Positions 24,282-32,851 are shown, numbered from the stretch's first letter. The stretch: 64,000 bases of DNA from Massilia agri (GCF_024753255.1 NZ_JANUHA010000001.1:248001-312000); one strand, 5' to 3'. Notes: generated from the sequence alone by a model not told the origin. Program-made: numbers and translations.

Positions 24282-24323
24282 ATGACCAATCTGTCTCCCG
24301 CACGCCACGGAGTGCATCCGTGA
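24282..24323 (+). other. Possible 13-codon leader ORF overlapping the antiporter start
   Basis: An ATG at 24282 opens a 13-codon frame (MTNLSPARHGVHP) whose TGA overlaps the GTG start of the antiporter gene as GTGA. Its own Shine-Dalgarno is weak. It may couple translation or be chance. Confidence 0.25.
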
Positions 24324-25558
24324 CCACGATCCAGCTCGTCGGCGCCATCCTGTTCGCCATCGCCCTCGTCCATACCTTTTCCACCAAGCTGTTTCACTCC
24401 CTGGCCCAGCGCCACCCTCGCCATGCCGGCCTCTTCCACCTGCTGGGTGAAGTCGAAGTCGTGTTCGGTTTCTGGGCCTTCGTGCTGGTGCTCGCCATGG
24501 CCCTGCTGGCCGGGAGCGGGAACGCGATCGGCTACGTCGAATCGCGGCACTATACCGAACCGCTGTTCGTCTTCGTGGTGATGGTGATCGCCGCCTCGCG
24601 CCCGGTGCTGGACGCCGTGCGCGACCTGCTCGCCCTGCTGGCGCGATTCGCCCCGGTGCGCACCGAGGTGGCGCTGTGCTGGCTCGGCCTGGCCCTGGTG
24701 CCGCTGGCGGGTTCCCTGATCACCGAGCCGGCCGCGATGACGCTGGCGGCCCTGATGCTGGCGCCCCAGGTATTCCGGCCCGGCATTCCCGAATGGATGA
24801 AGTACGGCGCGCTCGGCGTCCTGTTCGTCAACGTCTCGATCGGCGGCACCCTCACCTCCTATGCCGCGCCGCCGGTGCTGATGGTGGCCGGCACCTGGGG
24901 CTGGGACAGTGCTTTCATGGCCTCCACCTTCGGCTGGCGCGCCGCGGTGGCGGTGTGCTTCAACGCGACCGTCATCACCCTGCTGCTGCGCCGCCACCTG
25001 GCGCCCCGCGCGGTGGTCGAAGACGTCAGGATGCCCTGGGTGGTGTCGAGCGTGCACCTGGCCCTGCTCGCGGGCGTGGTGCTGCTGGCCCACCATCCGG
25101 TGCTGTTCATTGGCCTGTTCCTGCTCTTCCTCGGCTATACCCAGGCCTACCCGAAACACCAGTCGCCCCTGATCCTGAAGGAAGGCCTGCTGGTGGGCTT
25201 CTTCCTGGCCGGCCTGGTGGTGCTGGGCGGGATGCAGCAATGGTGGCTGCAGCCCCTGGTCTCGAGCCTGGAGCCGACCGCCCTGTTCTTCGGCGCGCTG
25301 GCCCTCACGGCAATCACCGATAATGCGGCCCTGACCTACCTCGGTTCGCTGATCGAGGGGCTGTCCGACCATGCCAAGTACATGCTGGTGGCCGGCGCGG
25401 TCGGCGGCGGCGGCCTGACCGTGATCGCCAACGCCCCGAATCCGGCCGGCGCCGCCCTGCTGCGCGACGGTTTCGATGAAGGCTCGATCGGCATGGGCGG
25501 ACTGTTCCTGGGCGCGCTGGCCCCGACCTGCGTGGCGGCGGCGCTGTTCCTCCTGTAA
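24320..25558 (+). CDS. Putative Na+/H+ antiporter
   Basis: Inner-membrane protein of 412 residues with about 11 hydrophobic segments and short loops. It matches the putative sodium/proton antiporter family of the ion-transporter superfamily. Characteristic stretches are LLGEVEVVFGFWAF, SLITEPAAMTLAALMLAP, GGTLTSYAAPPVLMVAG and TAITDNAALTYLGSLIEGL, where the Asp and Asn in TDNAAL are likely ion-binding residues. The start is GTG, with GGAG 7 bp upstream. A HepT-like gene follows 19 bp later and is probably co-transcribed. Confidence 0.87.
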   Translation: MTTIQLVGAILFAIALVHTFSTKLFHSLAQRHPRHAGLFHLLGEVEVVFGFWAFVLVLAMALLAGSGNAIGYVESRHYTEPLFVFVVMVIAASRPVLDAVRDLLALLARFAPVRTEVALCWLGLALVPLAGSLITEPAAMTLAALMLAPQVFRPGIPEWMKYGALGVLFVNVSIGGTLTSYAAPPVLMVAGTWGWDSAFMASTFGWRAAVAVCFNATVITLLLRRHLAPRAVVEDVRMPWVVSSVHLALLAGVVLLAHHPVLFIGLFLLFLGYTQAYPKHQSPLILKEGLLVGFFLAGLVVLGGMQQWWLQPLVSSLEPTALFFGALALTAITDNAALTYLGSLIEGLSDHAKYMLVAGAVGGGGLTVIANAPNPAGAALLRDGFDEGSIGMGGLFLGALAPTCVAAALFLL

Positions 25559-25577
25559 GACCTGAAAGGGAAACGCA

Positions 25578-25997
25578 ATGGACGACGACATCCTGGTAAG
25601 CAAGGCCGGCACCATCGAACGCTGCTGCCGGCGCGCCCGCGAAGAATACGAGAAGGACCCGACCACGTTCGTGAGCGACGTCACACGCCAGGATGCGGCC
25701 ACCCTCAACGTCATCCGCGCGTGGGAAGCGGCCATCGAGATGGGTGACTACGTGATCGGCAACGCCAGGCTCGGCCTGCCGCATGACGAGCGCGAAGTCA
25801 TCACCCTGCTGGCCGAGCACGGCTGGATCGACGCGACCTTGGCCGAAGACCTCAAGCGCACGGGCGAATTCTGCCGCGCGGAATGGGATTACCAGGAGGC
25901 GCCATTGCCGGCGCTGGTGACCATCATCAAGCGCGGGCTGGATGATTTCGGGGTGTATGCGCAGGCGCTGGTCGCCGGCGCGGGGACCCAATCGTAG
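25578..25997 (+). CDS. HepT-like (DUF86) protein with a degraded RNase motif
   Basis: A 139-residue helical protein. The opening MDDDILVSKAGTIERCCRRAREEY, TRQDAATLNVIRAWEAAIEMGDYVI, LGLPHDEREVITLLAEHG and GLDDFGVYAQAL follow the pattern of HepT toxins of type VII toxin-antitoxin systems. In those the catalytic motif is R-x4-6-H (as in RNIAVHDY). Here that segment reads FCRAEWDYQ, so the His is lost and the motif is one residue shorter. No MntA-type nucleotidyltransferase antitoxin is adjacent; the upstream gene is the antiporter. Its stop codon TAG is the first part of a REP element. Confidence 0.8.
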   Translation: MDDDILVSKAGTIERCCRRAREEYEKDPTTFVSDVTRQDAATLNVIRAWEAAIEMGDYVIGNARLGLPHDEREVITLLAEHGWIDATLAEDLKRTGEFCRAEWDYQEAPLPALVTIIKRGLDDFGVYAQALVAGAGTQS

Positions 25998-26120
25998 GGC
26001 GGACGTTCGTACTTCAGGCTAGTGGCCTGAAGTACGAACGTCCGCGCGTTCAACTAAAAATAGTGTCGCCACAATGCATTCGTGAGTTGAACGCGCGGAC
26101 GGCAGAGCCGTCCACCCTAC
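25994..26120. repeat. REPIN-like element 2 with an enlarged left hairpin
   Basis: The left arm (25994-26056) begins GTAGGGCG and holds a long stem, GGACGTTCGTACTTCAGGC against its complement, before GCGCGTTCAACT. The right arm (26084-26120) is the standard 37-nt REP with GGACGGC-AGA-GCCGTCC and CCACCCTAC. It fills the gap between two convergent genes and overlaps the upstream stop codon. Confidence 0.85.
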
Positions 26121-26123
26121 GGG

Positions 26124-26621
26124 TTATCGGTACGACATCTGTACAGGCATATTGGGCTTCGGCTGCGTCGACAATGCCACGATCGCACTGCCCGCCGCGA
26201 CCACCAGCGCGTCTTCGATCAGGCCGCTCTTGGTCTGGCCGATCTTCGCCATCGCCTGCTTGCGGCCGGCCAGCGTCAGGTAGGCCAGCGGGACGGCGGT
26301 CGCGATCGCAACGGCCGCGCCCGCCTTCTCCTTCCCGCGCGGGGCCAGGGCGGCGCCCGCGATCCCGGCGCTCATCACGCGCGCCAGCAGGCCCATGAAG
26401 ACCGTGCGGTCGGGCGCCGTCTTCATCTTGTCGCCGGCCAGTTCACCGAGGCCCATGGCCAGGGCGCCGTACTTGAACAAGGGACGGTCCAGCAGGAACA
26501 GTTCTCCCGGCGTCTTGCGGTGCGCAAGGCGCGCCGTCGCGATGGTGGCCATGGGCGTCATGGACCGCGCGCTGGCGACGGCGCCGATCAGGACGGAAGA
26601 CAGCAGGCTGCGCATATTCAT
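26124..26621 (-). CDS. DUF4126-family membrane protein
   Basis: A 165-residue protein with Gly/Ala-rich hydrophobic segments. The family mark is the N-terminal GAVASARSMTPMATIATAR. Other pieces are GALAMGLGELAGDKM and GLLARVMSAGIAGAALAP. Function is unknown for the family. AGGAG precedes the start. It lies 16 bp downstream of the endonuclease/exonuclease/phosphatase gene and is likely in its operon. Confidence 0.82.
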   Translation of the reverse strand: MNMRSLLSSVLIGAVASARSMTPMATIATARLAHRKTPGELFLLDRPLFKYGALAMGLGELAGDKMKTAPDRTVFMGLLARVMSAGIAGAALAPRGKEKAGAAVAIATAVPLAYLTLAGRKQAMAKIGQTKSGLIEDALVVAAGSAIVALSTQPKPNMPVQMSYR

Positions 26622-26637
26622 TGATTCCTACTCCTAT

Positions 26638-27750
26638 TCAGGTTGAGATTCCTCTTGCCGGGACACCCTGGGGCTCGGGCTCGTGCACATCGTCGACTTC
26701 CACCGGCTCGGCCGCGATCTTCTCGTCCGCCAGTTGATGGTCTTCCTCGTCGGCCTCCAGGCCCTCCTGCTCCATGCCGTTGGCGCGGTCGTAAGTGAGC
26801 TCGACCAGCATCGGGAAGTGGTCGGAGCCGAAGGACGGCAGACGCCGGATGAAGGACAGCGTGAAATGCTGGCTGTGGAACAGGTGGTCCAGCGGCCAGC
26901 GCGCGAACCAGAAGTCGGCGTGGAAGGTATTGAACATGCCGCGCCCGATACGCGGGTCGAGCAGGCCGGAAATCTTGCGGAACAGCCGGGTGGTGGTCGA
27001 CCACGCCACGTCGTTCAGGTCGCCGGCGACGATGACCGGGGTGTCGAGCCCCGCCACGCTCTTCGCCACCACCAGCAGCTCGGCGTCGCGCTGGGTCGAT
27101 TCCTCGTGCTCGGTCGGGCTGGGTGGCGTCGGGTGCAGGAAGTGCATGCGCACCTTGTGGCCGGATTTCAGTGTCACGAGGGTATGCATGGAAGGGATGT
27201 CGTCCTCCACCAGGAACTGGATCTCGCTGTCCTCCAGCGGCAGGCGCGAATACACGTGCATGCCGTACAGATTGTCGAGCGGGCACTTGATTGAATACGG
27301 ATAGTCAGGGTCGAGCACGTCCAGCCGCTCCTGCCACCAGGAATCCGTTTCCAGGGTCACGAAGATGTGGGGCTGGTGCTCGCGGATCAGGGCGATCAGG
27401 CCGTCCGTGTTGCGGTTCGGCGTGTAGACATTCGCCGTCAGGATGCGGATCTGGCGGTCGGGCGCGGCACCCACCGACATCTTGACCTCGTTCGGAAACG
27501 GTTTCGTATAGGGGATGATCCACCAGGCCTGGTAGGCCAGGCAGGCGGCATTCACCAGGGCCAGCAGGTGAAAAAGGCTGTCGCTCCAGTCGAGCAGGAT
27601 GCATTGCGCCACCAGCACGACCAGCGACAGGATGGCCAGCTGCAAACGCGGGAAATCCAGGTCGCGGATCCACCATTTCGTACAGCGCGACAGCGGCAGA
27701 AGCGTCGCGCACACGATCAGGGCAACCAGGATCTCGAAAGTGGGAAACAT
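26638..27750 (-). CDS. Membrane-anchored endonuclease/exonuclease/phosphatase family protein
   Basis: A 370-residue protein. Three hydrophobic segments (about 5-85) anchor an EEP domain, read from RILTANVYTPNRNTDGLIALI, with LETDSWWQERLD, VIVAGDLNDVAWSTTTRLF and a late SFGSDHFPMLVEL. The Asn, Glu, Asp-Asn and Asp-His residues of the catalytic set are present. The tail after about 325 is acidic. Such anchored EEP proteins are thought to act on envelope or nucleic-acid phosphodiesters; the substrate is unknown. Confidence 0.86.
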   Translation of the reverse strand: MFPTFEILVALIVCATLLPLSRCTKWWIRDLDFPRLQLAILSLVVLVAQCILLDWSDSLFHLLALVNAACLAYQAWWIIPYTKPFPNEVKMSVGAAPDRQIRILTANVYTPNRNTDGLIALIREHQPHIFVTLETDSWWQERLDVLDPDYPYSIKCPLDNLYGMHVYSRLPLEDSEIQFLVEDDIPSMHTLVTLKSGHKVRMHFLHPTPPSPTEHEESTQRDAELLVVAKSVAGLDTPVIVAGDLNDVAWSTTTRLFRKISGLLDPRIGRGMFNTFHADFWFARWPLDHLFHSQHFTLSFIRRLPSFGSDHFPMLVELTYDRANGMEQEGLEADEEDHQLADEKIAAEPVEVDDVHEPEPQGVPARGIST

Positions 27751-27863
27751 GGCAGTGTCGGCGAATACTCATAACAGAATGCAATGTCAGAAGCATGCGC
27801 CGTCCCAACGCGACAGTCTGTGCGCTAGCGTGCACAACGCGCCGCGAACACGCCCGGGGCGCC

Positions 27864-28532
27864 TCAGCCCAGGCTGCCGACCAGGATCAGGGACACCGGT
27901 TTGCCGATCTCCGGATGCAGCGGCTCGCGCATCTCCACCAGGCGCAGGCCGTGGGCCGTGAACAGGGCGAGCCAGCTTGATACCGTTCGGAAATACCACG
28001 GCGGCGCGTCGGCGAAACCGCTGTTGAAGCCGGCCCAGCTTCCGCTGCGCCAGCCATCCTCATAGGGGGCGTCGCCACAGGACGCCAGAGGGTGCACCGT
28101 CTGCACGACCAGGGTCCCGCCCTTGCGCAGATAAGTCGGCGCGGCACGGAACAGGCCGTCGACGGCCTCCTTGCCGATGAGGGAGAAATTACACACGGCC
28201 AGGTCCACCGCGAGATCGAGCTCGCCGGCCGCGATCTGCTCATAGGACAGCCGGCGGAACTCGCCGCCGCCGGCCCGCCGGGCCGCCTCCACCAGTTCGG
28301 GAACGGCATCGACCCCGACCATGCGCACTTCCGGCAGCGCACGCACCAGCCAGCCTTCGCCGCAGCCGAGGTCGAGCGCCGTGCGCGGATGCCGGGCGCG
28401 CACCGCATCGACAATGGCGGCATTGGTGACCAGCACGCGCGAGGCGATTTCATTCTCGCGTACGGCCGTCACCCAGGGATCGGCATTGCGGGACCAGGAA
28501 GCGAGGACGGCGGCGTCGGTGTGTGCAGACAT
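27864..28532 (-). CDS. Class I SAM-dependent methyltransferase
   Basis: A 222-residue Rossmann-fold methyltransferase. Motif I is ALDLGCGEGWLVRALP, motif II is MVGVDAVPELVEAARR and motif IV is LAVCNFSLIGKEAVDGLF. A catalytic-loop-like VQTVHPLASCGDAPYEDGW follows. It resembles small-molecule methyltransferases of the UbiG/BioC type in layout; the acceptor is not identified. It has CGGAG 5 bp before the ATG and no operon partners. Confidence 0.87.
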   Translation of the reverse strand: MSAHTDAAVLASWSRNADPWVTAVRENEIASRVLVTNAAIVDAVRARHPRTALDLGCGEGWLVRALPEVRMVGVDAVPELVEAARRAGGGEFRRLSYEQIAAGELDLAVDLAVCNFSLIGKEAVDGLFRAAPTYLRKGGTLVVQTVHPLASCGDAPYEDGWRSGSWAGFNSGFADAPPWYFRTVSSWLALFTAHGLRLVEMREPLHPEIGKPVSLILVGSLG

Positions 28533-28673
28533 GGGAACTCCGAGTAAGTTCCTCCATTATGCCCGGCTCGTTCTTATTACAGGAACTTACACAAATCCCA
28601 CAGCCAGCCGCTTCTCAACCGTTGCTCCGCCTTGTACCATAGTCCCTGTCCAGAACAAGCAAGAAAGAGCACC

Positions 28674-29147
28674 ATGAATTTCAGCACCATCCTGCGCGCG
28701 CTTGGCCTCGCCGCCTTCGCAGCCGCCGTCACCGCCCCGGTCCAGGCCGACAGCTTCACCTCCTCGGCCTCCAGCGCGGGCTCGGCCTCCTCGGCCAGCA
28801 TCTCCGACAGCATTTCCGATTCCTTCGGCAGCTCCAGCAATTCCGGTGAAGAAAAGCGCGTGGCCGCGGGTGAATACCGTGTGATCAACGTGGCCCAGGC
28901 GCCCACCAAGCCGGACGCCACCCGCATGACGTTGCGCGCCACCGCTCCAGGTGCCACCCGCGAGTTCCACCTCGACGTGCCGAACCGCGCCCTGGCCGCG
29001 CGCCCTGTCGCCACCGGCGAGCTGGTGCAGGTGAACGAACGCGCCTATGGCTACGAGTTCGCCCACGCCGACACCAAGCGCTCCTTCTTCCTGGCCCTGC
29101 AGGACGACTGGTACCGCGAACTCGGTTCCCGCAAAGTCACCATCTAA
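28674..29147 (+). CDS. Small secreted Ser-rich hypothetical protein
   Basis: A 157-residue exported protein. The signal peptide NFSTILRALGLAAFAAAV ends near VQADSF. A low-complexity Ser/Ala stretch (about 28-60) follows, then a compact beta-rich domain (YRVINVAQAPTKPDATRMTL ... REFHLDVPNRAL) ending RELGSRKVTI. It contains no cysteine. No family recognised. The ATG at 28674 is preceded by AAGAAAGAG. Confidence 0.75.
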   Translation: MNFSTILRALGLAAFAAAVTAPVQADSFTSSASSAGSASSASISDSISDSFGSSSNSGEEKRVAAGEYRVINVAQAPTKPDATRMTLRATAPGATREFHLDVPNRALAARPVATGELVQVNERAYGYEFAHADTKRSFFLALQDDWYRELGSRKVTI

Positions 29148-29148
29148 T

Positions 29149-29268
29149 GGAAACCCCGCCAAACCTACTGCGCGTTGCACTGTCGGTCTGCGATGCTCGC
29201 TGTACTATTCGTACAGCTGCGCTTCTCGACCGACAGTGCTGCCGCTCGCGACGGTTTTGCGGGGTTCC
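29149..29268. repeat. 120-bp nested palindrome between two secreted-protein genes
   Basis: Nested inverted repeats: outer GGAAACCCCGCC... and ...GCGGGGTTCC, middle GCACTGTCGGTC and GACCGACAGTGC, inner GCTGTAC and GTACAGC around TATTC. It begins 2 bp after a stop codon and ends 3 bp before the next ATG, so it occupies the whole gap. Confidence 0.85.
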
Positions 29269-29271
29269 CTA

Positions 29272-30171
29272 ATGTTCCTCCGCTCCGCGCTCGCCGCGCT
29301 GCTCCTGACGGCGAGCGCGGGCGCATGGGCAGGCCTGCCCACCTTCTGCGAACGCTCGACCGACATCTCGGCCGCCGAGCAGGACCGCGTGCTGCGCTTC
29401 GCCGGCGCCGTCAAGGACGAATTGCATCGTTCCGGATCGCGCGTCGCCGTGATCGCCCGCGCCGGGCTCGACCTGAGCCGCTTCGGCCTGCTCTATTCCC
29501 ACGCCGGCATCGCCCTGCGCGACAATCCCGGCGGCCCCTGGGCCGTGCGCCAGCTCTACTACGCCTGCGAGGAATCGCGTCCCCAGCTCTTCGACCAGGG
29601 CATCTCCGGCTTCGCGCTCGGCGCCGATGCCCCTTCACGCGGCCACATCGCCCTGCTGTTCCCGCCCGAAGAAGCGGCCGCCCCGCTGGAACAAGCTGCG
29701 CTCGACAAGCGCCTGGCCCTGTCCCTGCTGGCCGGGAAGTACAGCGCCAACGCCTATGCCTTCGGCACCCGCTACCAGAACTGCAACGGCTGGGTGGCGG
29801 AGCTGATTGCCAGCGCCTGGGGCCGGCTGGATACGGGCGAACATGCGCGAGAGCACGCACAGCAGTGGCTGCGCGAACAGGGCTACACGGCAGGCCCCGT
29901 CAGGATTCCCTCGCACTGGCTGATGTTCGCCGGCCAGTTCGTGCCCCTGGTGCACCTGAACGACCATCCCCTCGAGGATGCCCACGCGCTGGCCCTGCAC
30001 GTGAGCGTGCCGGCCTCGATCGAAGCCTTCGTCCACAAGCAGGCGCCGCAGACCAGGCGGGTCGAGCTCTGCCACGCCAATGGCCGCATCGTCGTGCGGC
30101 GCGGCTGGGAGCCGCTGGGCGCCGCCTGCGAGCCGGGGCCGGGCGACGAGGTCATCCCCATGGCGCCCTGA
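29272..30171 (+). CDS. DUF2145-family exported protein
   Basis: A 299-residue protein with signal peptide FLRSALAALLLTASAGAWAG. The DUF2145 core begins LPTFCERSTDISAAEQDRVL and includes LLYSHAGIALRDNPGGPWAV, FLYACEE-like YYACEESRPQLFDQG, and YQNCNGWVAELIASAWG. His, Cys-Asn and similar residues recall NlpC/P60-type folds, but a function is not established. The ATG at 29272 begins the signal peptide; the longer open frame upstream covers a palindrome and is not used. Confidence 0.83.
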   Translation: MFLRSALAALLLTASAGAWAGLPTFCERSTDISAAEQDRVLRFAGAVKDELHRSGSRVAVIARAGLDLSRFGLLYSHAGIALRDNPGGPWAVRQLYYACEESRPQLFDQGISGFALGADAPSRGHIALLFPPEEAAAPLEQAALDKRLALSLLAGKYSANAYAFGTRYQNCNGWVAELIASAWGRLDTGEHAREHAQQWLREQGYTAGPVRIPSHWLMFAGQFVPLVHLNDHPLEDAHALALHVSVPASIEAFVHKQAPQTRRVELCHANGRIVVRRGWEPLGAACEPGPGDEVIPMAP

Positions 30172-30183
30172 AGGCGCCTGTTT

Positions 30184-30570
30184 CTATTTGCCGTTGATGC
30201 TCAGGATGTTTCTGTCCGGGTCTTTCAGCCACGTCACCTTGAACCCTTCCGTCACGTACAGCTCGCCCTCCAGGCGCATGCCCGGGACGTCGTAACGCTC
30301 GAAGGTGGCGCCCTTGGCCTTCAGGCCGTCGACGATTTCCACGATGCGCTCGCCCACGTCCCAAGTGATGGCGGTGGCCTGGTTGGTCCCCGCATAGTCG
30401 GAACGGTAGACCTGGACCCAGGTGTTGCCGCTCCTGAAGATCAGGACATCGGGCTGAGGGCAGTCGCCGGGCTCGCCTTCCTGCAAGCCCAATACATTGC
30501 CGTAGAACTCGCGCGCCGCCTCGATATCGCGCACGCCCACCGTTGCAATCGCATCCGCATGTGCCAGCAT
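30184..30570 (-). CDS. VOC-family (glyoxalase/bleomycin-resistance fold) protein
   Basis: A 128-residue single VOC domain. AIATVGVRDIEAAREFYGNVLGL is the classical opening of the fold, and GELYVTEGFKVTWLKDPDRNILSING is its end. Metal-ligand positions are only partly conserved, so it may be non-enzymatic or bind a different ligand. The open frame extends far upstream but has no VOC features, and the ATG at 30570 has AAGGCG before it. It is convergent with the DUF2145 gene. Confidence 0.85.
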   Translation of the reverse strand: MLAHADAIATVGVRDIEAAREFYGNVLGLQEGEPGDCPQPDVLIFRSGNTWVQVYRSDYAGTNQATAITWDVGERIVEIVDGLKAKGATFERYDVPGMRLEGELYVTEGFKVTWLKDPDRNILSINGK

Positions 30571-30644
30571 CGTCGCCTTCACAAGATTGTCAGCTTCCCG
30601 TGTAAGCATAACCGCCGCAGCCGCGGGCGCAAGCATCCTTTGCC

Positions 30645-30677
30645 GGAAAAACAAACGCCCTGCGCGAGGCAGGGCGT
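30645..30677 (-). terminator. Rho-independent terminator of the 65-residue protein gene
   Basis: On the minus strand, ACGCCCTGC and its complement GCAGGGCGT form a strong stem with a CTCGC-type loop, followed by TTGTTTTT. It lies 24 bp after the stop at 30702. Confidence 0.8.
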
Positions 30678-30701
30678 CGTCGTGGCGCAGGCGAACGCGG
30701 C

Positions 30702-30899
30702 TTAAGCGGCGGCGGCGTGCTTGTCCAGCTCGCGCAGCACGGCGGGGGACACGGAGTCGCGGCCGCGGCTCAGGCTGTAGAGGGTCCGGAGGTCCGCCCC
30801 TTCGGTGCTGCGCGCCGCCGGCTTTGTCCCGAACAGGCGTGCGATGAAACCGAAGGCGACACTGGCAACGTTGGCGGAAACCGGCAGGGAAGTGGACAT
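30702..30899 (-). CDS. Small hypothetical protein, 65 residues
   Basis: A short protein with one hydrophobic stretch (about 10-24) and a basic helical tail (LYSLSRGRDSVSPAVLRELD) that recalls the short DUF1127-type proteins without a firm match. It has a GAGAG ribosome site and its own clear terminator, so it is likely expressed as a single-gene unit. Confidence 0.65.
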   Translation of the reverse strand: MSTSLPVSANVASVAFGFIARLFGTKPAARSTEGADLRTLYSLSRGRDSVSPAVLRELDKHAAAA

Positions 30900-31333
30900 G
30901 ATGTTCTCTCAGGAAAATTTTTGGATACCTCCAGTATGGTCGCTTCCAGATAGAAATCAAATTGCGATCCATGATGATCGCCATTCACCAAACCATTAAC
31001 TTGGCCAACGAGCTTTCGTTTCCCTATGGAACGAGAGAGCCAAGGCATCCCGGCCAACTACCAGGACAGCAGCGCGTGCTGCGCAGACACCACAGCTGCA
31101 TTTGTGCAAATATGTTGTTTCCGCTACAATTACGGCTCAGCTGGCCTTTGCCAGCCCGCAATTCCACTCGCCCATCCATGGGCGCATCCAGACCACGCAC
31201 GCCTGCCCGACCGATACCGGGACATGCCCGCAACGCGGGATCCGGCGTGCCGCCAACCCCGCCATTCCGGTCCTGGCCGCGCGCTTTGCCGCGCCCCGCC
31301 GGACGGCGCCGCATGCACTGACAAGGAGGCACC
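30900..31333. other. 434-bp intergenic stretch upstream of the BCCT transporter
   Basis: No protein-like reading frame stands out on either strand. The left third is AT-richer than the surroundings and holds the control region of the 65-residue protein gene. The right part holds a candidate promoter and about 200 nt of leader for the transporter. Confidence 0.6.
31102..31130 (+). promoter_or_regulatory. Candidate sigma-70 promoter for the BCCT transporter
   Basis: TTGTGC (31102-31107), 17 bp spacer, TACAAT (31125-31130). The -10 is good, the -35 weak. It predicts a leader of about 195 nt. Confidence 0.4.
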
Positions 31334-32851
31334 ATGCAAATGCTCTGCTCTGCGGGCTTCATCTTCCTGATCGTCCTATGGGGCATCATCGCACCAAGCA
31401 ATATGGCGAGCGTGTTCACCACCCTGCTCGCCTCCCTCACCCGCAACTTCGGCTGGTTCTACCTCTGGGTCGTGCTCGGCCTGGTGCTGTTCGCCGCCTA
31501 CGTCGCCTTCAGCCGCTACGGGCAATTGCGCCTGGGCGGAGAGGACGAGGAGCCCGAGTTCAGCATGAGCAGCTGGTTCGCCATGCTGTTCGCCGCCGGC
31601 ATGGGCATCGGCCTGGTGTTCTGGGGCGTGGCCGAGCCGGTATCGCACTACGTCACCGCGCCGCCGGGCATCACCGCGGGCACGCCCGAGGCCGCCAACG
31701 CCGCCATGCGCTACGTCTTTTTCCATTGGGGCATCCACCCCTGGGCCGTCTATAGCGTGGTCGCCCTGGCAATCGCCTTCTTCCAGTACCGGCGCGGCGG
31801 CAACTCCCTGATCAGCACCGTCACCGATTCCCTGCCCTGGCGCCCGGTGCGCGCCATGTCGGGACTGTTCAACGGCCTGGCCGTGGTGGCCACCGCCTTC
31901 GGCGTCGCCGCCTCGCTCGGCGTCGGCGCGTTGCAGATCAACAGCGGGCTGAACGCCGTGTTCGGGCTCGAGATCGGCCCCGCCTCGCAGGTCGCGATCA
32001 TCCTCGTGACCGCCGCCATGTTCATCGGTTCGGCCGTCAGCGGCGTCGACAAGGGCATCCAGTTCCTGTCCAACCTGAACATCCGCGTGGCCGCGCTGCT
32101 CGCCCTGGCCGTGTTCCTGATCGGCCCCACGGTGGCCATCATCGACACCCTGACCAATACCCTCGGCAGCTATGCCAGCGAATTCGTCCGCATGAGCCTG
32201 CGCTCGACGCCCTTCCGCGACAGCAGCTGGGTCGCCAACTGGACCATCTTCTACTGGGCCTGGTGGATCGCGTGGTCGCCCTTCGTCGGCCTGTTCATCG
32301 CGCGCGTCTCGCGCGGGCGCACCATCCGCGAATTCATCGTCGGCACCGTGCTCGCCCCCTCGCTCGCGGCCTTCGTCTGGTTCTCGATCTTCGGCGGCAC
32401 CGCGCTCCACATGGAAATCTGGCAGCACGTGCCGCTGTCCGAAGCGGTCAAGGCCGACGTGGCCACCGCGCTGTTCGCGATGTTCGACGCCATGCCCTTC
32501 GGGAACATCATGTCGGTGGTGGCGACCCTGCTGGTGGTGGTCTTCTTCGTGACCTCGGGCGATTCGGCCGTGCTGGTGCTGGGCATGATGAGCCGCAACG
32601 GCGATCCGAATCCGCCGACCCGCACCAAGCTGATCTGGGGCGCCCTGATCGCCGGCATCGCCATCAGCCTGCTGCTGGCCGGCGGCATCGACGCGGTGCA
32701 GACCGCCACCATCCTGTTCGCCCTGCCCTTCGCGCTGGTGATCGTGCTGATGGTGATCGCGCTGTGGCGCGCGCTGCGCGAGGAGTGGCTGGCGGAAGCG
32801 CGGCGGGAGCGCGAAATCCGGCGCAAGATGCGCGAGATGGCATCGCGGTAG
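31334..32851 (+). CDS. BCCT-family (betaine/carnitine/choline) transporter
   Basis: Osmolyte uptake carrier of 505 residues with about 12 membrane segments. The glycine-rich signature AAGMGIGLVFWGVAEPVSHY and the Trp-rich block WTIFYWAWWIAWSPFVGLFIARVSRGRTIREF are hallmarks. The N-terminus is short, with TM1 starting almost at the first residue and no N-terminal regulatory tail. The C-terminus is short too (EIRRKMREMASR), so it lacks a long osmosensing tail. Its TAG stop is formed by a REP element. Confidence 0.93.
   Translation: MQMLCSAGFIFLIVLWGIIAPSNMASVFTTLLASLTRNFGWFYLWVVLGLVLFAAYVAFSRYGQLRLGGEDEEPEFSMSSWFAMLFAAGMGIGLVFWGVAEPVSHYVTAPPGITAGTPEAANAAMRYVFFHWGIHPWAVYSVVALAIAFFQYRRGGNSLISTVTDSLPWRPVRAMSGLFNGLAVVATAFGVAASLGVGALQINSGLNAVFGLEIGPASQVAIILVTAAMFIGSAVSGVDKGIQFLSNLNIRVAALLALAVFLIGPTVAIIDTLTNTLGSYASEFVRMSLRSTPFRDSSWVANWTIFYWAWWIAWSPFVGLFIARVSRGRTIREFIVGTVLAPSLAAFVWFSIFGGTALHMEIWQHVPLSEAVKADVATALFAMFDAMPFGNIMSVVATLLVVVFFVTSGDSAVLVLGMMSRNGDPNPPTRTKLIWGALIAGIAISLLLAGGIDAVQTATILFALPFALVIVLMVIALWRALREEWLAEARREREIRRKMREMASR

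Noticed and set aside
24128..24319. Metal or sodium riboswitch before the antiporter
   Set aside because: Small hairpins exist (CCTGA/TCAGG) but nothing that I can match to a known aptamer; a covariance-model search would be needed.
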